Assembly: GCA_947176235.1 (NCBI GenBank)
Contig: CAMWPM010000003.1
Location: 26,585-90,584 of the forward strand
DNA from: an uncultured Bacteroidales bacterium
GTDB taxonomy: Bacteria; Bacteroidota; Bacteroidia; Bacteroidales; Muribaculaceae
Length of the DNA stretch: 64,000 nucleotides
Direction: 5' to 3'
Shown here: positions 60,853 to 64,000 of the stretch, piece after piece
Layout of the letters: each line of letters opens with the position of its first letter
Position numbering within the stretch: the first letter of the stretch is position 1
Notes under the pieces: model-generated
Told to the model about the DNA's origin: nothing
What the model saw: only the letters and a program-made list of their open reading frames with translations
Database searches by the model: none
Translations under genes and position numbers: made by a program

Positions 60853-63537
60853 TTATCTGTCGAAGGTGATTTTTTCGGCTGACGTGCGGCCCGAAGCGTA
60901 TGTCGTCTTCTTCACCACCACGCTGCCGCGCTGCGGATCCTTCACCTCGCGGCCCGATGCGTCATAGTAGCGCACGCTCGTTGCCTCGTCATTGTCGGTG
61001 ATCGATTGCAGTCCCGATTCTCCGCCGGCGAGTTTCGCCACGTCTTCGGGCGTCAGGGCGTAGCTGTAGACCTTCACATTGCTGATGGCACCTCTGAAGT
61101 TCTCACCCTCATCGGCGCTCTCCTGCCCTCTGCCCAGATAGCTCAGGAGCATCTCCTCAGGCGTCAGTCCTATTGCGGCTTCACCCGCTTCCGCGCCGTC
61201 GGTGTAGAGTTTCATCTTTCCGTCGGCTATCACGGCTGCCACGTGCATCCACTCCCCGGCTTGCGCTGCGGGAGCCGTCACGCTCGTCGTTGTCTCGCCC
61301 CTGGTTGCCTCTAAGCTCACGTTGCCGTCCTTTTCGGCATAGAGTGTCAGCGACGCTTTGCCGGGCACTCCGGTACAGAGTAGCGGAGCGCCGTCTGCGG
61401 CGTCATGCTTCACCGTCATCGCCACCGTCATCTCCTTCAGCTGAAGCAGCGTGTAGGGGAGCTGCACCCACTGGTCGCCGTCCATCTTCAGCGACTTCGC
61501 GTCAGTCCCCTGCCCGTCGGTGTAAGTGCAGGTGTTGTACGTGCGGAGTTCGAACCCGTTGCTGGCATCCGTCAGATTGCCGTTCAGGGCAAAGTCGGCT
61601 CTGAGTGTCTGCCCGTCGGCAGTCGCGGCTTTCACCGTTTCCGACGCCGCCGAGCGGTTCAGCGAAGCGTCCTGAGCCACCACCTTGTAGGCGTACGTTG
61701 TGCCGGGTACGGTGTTGAGGTCCCTGTATTCTGTGCCCTTCACGCCGCGCGCTATCGTGTTGAAGTCGCCTCCTGCAGTGGAGCGGAGTATGATGTAGCC
61801 CTCTGTGTCGCCGTCGGCCGATGCCGTCCATGCCAGTTCCACACCGTCGGTGTGTGCCGTGGCTTTAAGCGCCGAGGGAGCCTGCGGGGCGGTTGTCTCG
61901 AAGTCTGTGCCGGCGTCCACGAATCTCCAGAGCTGGTTGGCGTCATCCTTCTCGGCTTCCTGTGTCACCTTCCCGTCGGCATTGGCGGTAAGGTAAAGTC
62001 CGCTCCAGCGCGAACGGATGCGGAATGAGTTGTCGCCCGCATAGATCGGGTACCACTGCTGGTTATGTCCGCCGCCGAATCCCCACTGGATTATCTCACC
62101 CCCCTCTTCGAGCGTAAAGTTATACACGTCTGACATCTTCTCCGTCTTCGCGTTCCGGATGAAGTAGCCGCTGTAGTCGCCGCCCACCGTGTTCGGCACA
62201 CGCTCCACCTTCCATTGCTGGCTCGCGTCCTTTGTCGCGGAAGCCACGGTGAGCAGTGCCAGGTCGGCGTCGCTTCCGTTCTCGAATTGCATTGCCTTCT
62301 TCGTCCCCATGTTCATTATCATGTAAGGAGCCTCGCCGGTGATCGCCGGCTGCACGTCCTCGCCGCATGTGATGGCAAACACGGCTTCGGCGCTCGTCTG
62401 ATGCGGACCCTGATAAGTATCCCAGTCCCCCGGGATAAACGTGGTGAATTCGCGTGTCGGTCCGAAGCCGTCGAAGTACACGTCCTCCTCTGCCGACACG
62501 AAGCGGTAGCTCGAAGGTGCGGCCTGACGCTCCGATGATCCCACGAAGCCCTGCACCTTGCCCGACGGAGCACGGTACACCGCTGCCGACGACCATGCCG
62601 GACGGTTCTCGGCGTAAGCCAGACGCTTGCCGCCGCTCGCCTGGCAGAACTCGCCGCGCACCAGGTCGGCGTGACCCCACCAGATGCCCGTCTGCATGCC
62701 GTATTCCACGCCCACCATTGCCTCCATCACGTTATGGAGCTCGTCGGCGGTCGCGTATCTGCCGTCCGCTCTCACCTTCTGGAAGAAACTTGCGTAGTTG
62801 TCAAACGATCCTGCCAACTGATGCGTGTTCCCCTCGTCAAGGTTCTTTCTCAGCGTTTCATACCACGGCCACGCCTCATCGCTGTTCAGCGTGTTGCCGC
62901 CGCTGATCCTGATATGCTCGAAGCGCGGGAAATTCTCGTATTTCTTAAGCTGGATATTGATGCGGTTGAAGTTGAGCTTGCGCTTGCTGTACGAATCCAG
63001 ATCCGTCAGCCCGTTGTAAGGATCGTCCGGCTCATTGAACGGTGCCGCCGACACTACGTTGTAGCCCTTGTCCTCCACGGCAGCCGCGGTGGCGTCGATC
63101 AGAAGAGCCCATTCCATTGCCTGTCCGTCATACACGTCATGCAGCGTCGGATCCCCTGCATCAAGATTCAGCGCTATGTCCACCTTGTGACCGATCAGAG
63201 CCACCAGATCCATCCTGTTCTTCAGGTTCTTCATCAGGAGTTCGGGAAGCACACCCTTCTCCTCGATCTTCGCCCACGGCTGGAACGAAACACGTGCCGT
63301 AGTCACCACCTCCGGAGTCAGGAATCTCACGCCGCGTATCATGTTCGCCCTGTCAGGCCACGCCGTGTCAAGTCCCCAGGCTATCGGCAGTGAAATCCCC
63401 GCATCGCTCAGGCTGAACACCACCTGACGGTCACCCGCCTCCACCGGACGCTCTGTCACTTCCTGTGCCAGGAGGTTCTGACCTGCCAGCACCGGTGTCA
63501 TCACGATTATTAATGAAGCTAATGATTTGATTTTCAT
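60853..63537 (-). CDS. Large secreted protein: probable GH-A barrel, ricin-type, FN3, LamG-like modules
   Basis: This 894-residue exported protein (signal peptide ending near LLAQ, residue 25) has an order read by eye as follows. Residues ~40-390 form a TIM-barrel-like catalytic region with NEP at 168-170 (E169, possible acid/base) and DELHNVME at 265-272 (E266 or E272, possible nucleophile), the clan GH-A pattern. A ricin-type beta-trefoil (~395-555) shows three QxW motifs (SQQW, NQQW, NQLW). An FN3 domain (~560-645, APSALKATAHTDGVELAW) and a LamG-like beta-sandwich (~650-820) follow. The end (YYDASGREVKDPQRGSVVVK) resembles Bacteroidales C-terminal sorting tails. I do not recognise the GH family; substrate unknown. 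Confidence 0.65.
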   Translation of the reverse strand: MKIKSLASLIIVMTPVLAGQNLLAQEVTERPVEAGDRQVVFSLSDAGISLPIAWGLDTAWPDRANMIRGVRFLTPEVVTTARVSFQPWAKIEEKGVLPELLMKNLKNRMDLVALIGHKVDIALNLDAGDPTLHDVYDGQAMEWALLIDATAAAVEDKGYNVVSAAPFNEPDDPYNGLTDLDSYSKRKLNFNRINIQLKKYENFPRFEHIRISGGNTLNSDEAWPWYETLRKNLDEGNTHQLAGSFDNYASFFQKVRADGRYATADELHNVMEAMVGVEYGMQTGIWWGHADLVRGEFCQASGGKRLAYAENRPAWSSAAVYRAPSGKVQGFVGSSERQAAPSSYRFVSAEEDVYFDGFGPTREFTTFIPGDWDTYQGPHQTSAEAVFAITCGEDVQPAITGEAPYMIMNMGTKKAMQFENGSDADLALLTVASATKDASQQWKVERVPNTVGGDYSGYFIRNAKTEKMSDVYNFTLEEGGEIIQWGFGGGHNQQWYPIYAGDNSFRIRSRWSGLYLTANADGKVTQEAEKDDANQLWRFVDAGTDFETTAPQAPSALKATAHTDGVELAWTASADGDTEGYIILRSTAGGDFNTIARGVKGTEYRDLNTVPGTTYAYKVVAQDASLNRSAASETVKAATADGQTLRADFALNGNLTDASNGFELRTYNTCTYTDGQGTDAKSLKMDGDQWVQLPYTLLQLKEMTVAMTVKHDAADGAPLLCTGVPGKASLTLYAEKDGNVSLEATRGETTTSVTAPAAQAGEWMHVAAVIADGKMKLYTDGAEAGEAAIGLTPEEMLLSYLGRGQESADEGENFRGAISNVKVYSYALTPEDVAKLAGGESGLQSITDNDEATSVRYYDASGREVKDPQRGSVVVKKTTYASGRTSAEKITFDR

Positions 63538-63648
63538 TTCAATGAATGGTATTGATTTAATTAGAAAGAGATTGATTTATGCTGTTGTTGTAGCCCTCGG
63601 CGTCCGCTATGTCACCGACTTGCTTCAACCTAAACGGCTTTCACCCTG

Positions 63649-63656
63649 CAAATTTA
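63649..63656 (-). promoter_or_regulatory. -7 box for the GH-A-like gene
   Basis: On the minus strand TAAATTTG, 112 bp before the ATG at 63537; no clear TTG at -33. Confidence 0.35.
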
Positions 63657-63750
63657 CAAAAAATCCCCCGAATTACCATCACCATCCACCCTTTATCTCA
63701 CATATCGCCCCCACCTCCCAACTCCCCTCCCCTTGTGCCGGACGCACATC

Positions 63751-63789
63751 ATCCTGTGTAGGGGCGCGTAATCCTGTGTAGGGGCGCGT
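63751..63789. repeat. Two direct copies of a 19-bp repeat
   Basis: ATCCTGTGTAGGGGCGCGT occurs at 63751-63769 and 63771-63789, separated by one base. Two copies are too few and too close for CRISPR. Confidence 0.8.
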
Positions 63790-63795
63790 CATCGC

Positions 63796-63846
63796 CTTAG
63801 CGCTTTGCGAAGCAAAGTTACCGCTTTAGCGATTAGCACAGCTAAG
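63796..63846. repeat. Three-way-junction-like inverted repeat
   Basis: Outer arms CTTAGC/GCTAAG (63796-63801 with 63841-63846) enclose two small hairpins, CTTTGC-GAA-GCAAAG (63803-63817) and CGCT-TT-AGCG (63822-63831). It resembles a REP-type intergenic element. Confidence 0.6.
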
Positions 63847-63850
63847 AATC

Positions 63851-63878
63851 GTGAATTGTGAATTATGAATTGTGCATT
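63851..63878. repeat. Short AT-rich tandem repeat
   Basis: Imperfect copies of GAATTGTG / GAATTATG run across about 28 bp, next to the three-way-junction repeat. Confidence 0.6.
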
Positions 63879-63953
63879 GACTTTTCGCCCTTTGCGCCTT
63901 TGCGTGAGATTAATCCCCTAAAAAACCTCCTGTCCCTCCCGTTCCCTATTAGA

Positions 63954-63983
63954 TTTGCAGAACCAAAGAAAAGGTTATCTTTG
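63954..63983 (+). promoter_or_regulatory. Promoter for a gene beyond the right edge
   Basis: TTTG (63954-63957), an 18-bp spacer and TATCTTTG (63976-63983) lie 17 bp from the end of the window and point rightward. Confidence 0.6.
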
Positions 63984-64000
63984 TAGTGATAAATCTTAAA

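Noticed and set aside
63751..63789. Possible CRISPR
   Set aside because: Only two copies, one base apart, no spacers and no cas genes.

Overview
The window looks like a chromosomal stretch from a gut Bacteroidales bacterium, most likely Muribaculaceae or a close relative (inferred). The signs are: promoters of the Bacteroidetes type (TTG or TTTG about 19-21 bp before TAnnTTTG) in front of many genes, few recognisable Shine-Dalgarno sites, families typical of the phylum (GH97, GH127, DUF4831, DUF4861, DUF5106, TlpA-like proteins), and a divergent gyrA/clpC pair. No transposase, integrase, phage gene, CRISPR array or rRNA was seen.

Layout. 1-5.4 kb, + strand: a hexuronate operon with a DUF4861 protein (cut by the left edge), an orphan galactitol-type PTS IIC permease, KDG kinase and a KduI isomerase carrying a signal peptide, followed by a GltD-like oxidoreductase. 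5.4-10.6 kb, - strand: an arabinan unit of GH127 and two tandem GH43-CBM6 enzymes. 10.9-24.3 kb: housekeeping and proteostasis genes: a TPR protein and gyrA on -, then clpC, htpG, proS, a DPM1-like glycosyltransferase and nnrDE on +. clpC has a consensus sigma-54 promoter sequence upstream. 24.3-31.1 kb: a DUF4831 protein converges on an exopolysaccharide operon head (wecA-like, SLBB/Wza-like, Wzz-like) with nagB as last gene.

31.5-37.1 kb, + strand: a hemerythrin-LuxR fusion regulator divergent from the exopolysaccharide operon, a YbjN-like protein next to a cytosolic HtrA-like protease fused to a zinc ribbon and a YbjN-like tail, a YpfJ-type metallopeptidase and a secreted cyclophilin. 37.1-43.9 kb: small redox and repair genes (flavodoxin-like, Nim-like, flavin reductase, Tag, DUF3781), a porin, YccF, a TlpA-like thioredoxin and HU. 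44.1-47 kb: a tRNA(CAU) transcript with an unusual structured leader, a GH97 enzyme, and a candidate ~200-nt small RNA on the - strand. 47.2-60.8 kb: Crp/Fnr regulator, BASS transporter, cdsA, a DUF5106 protein, mnmA, a bifunctional-nuclease-UVR protein, nupG-like transporter, rsmE, kdsA, a TPR protein, nitroreductase, miaA and pepT. 60.9-63.5 kb: a large secreted protein with a probable clan GH-A barrel plus ricin, FN3 and LamG-like modules. The right end holds short repeats and a promoter for a gene outside the window.

The uronate and arabinan genes fit growth on pectin-type plant polysaccharide. The least explained items are the two candidate non-coding RNAs (44158-44280 + and 46783-46980 -), the sigma-54 site before clpC, the hemerythrin-LuxR fusion, the YbjN/HtrA pair, the periplasmic KduI and the unassigned GH-A-like enzyme.
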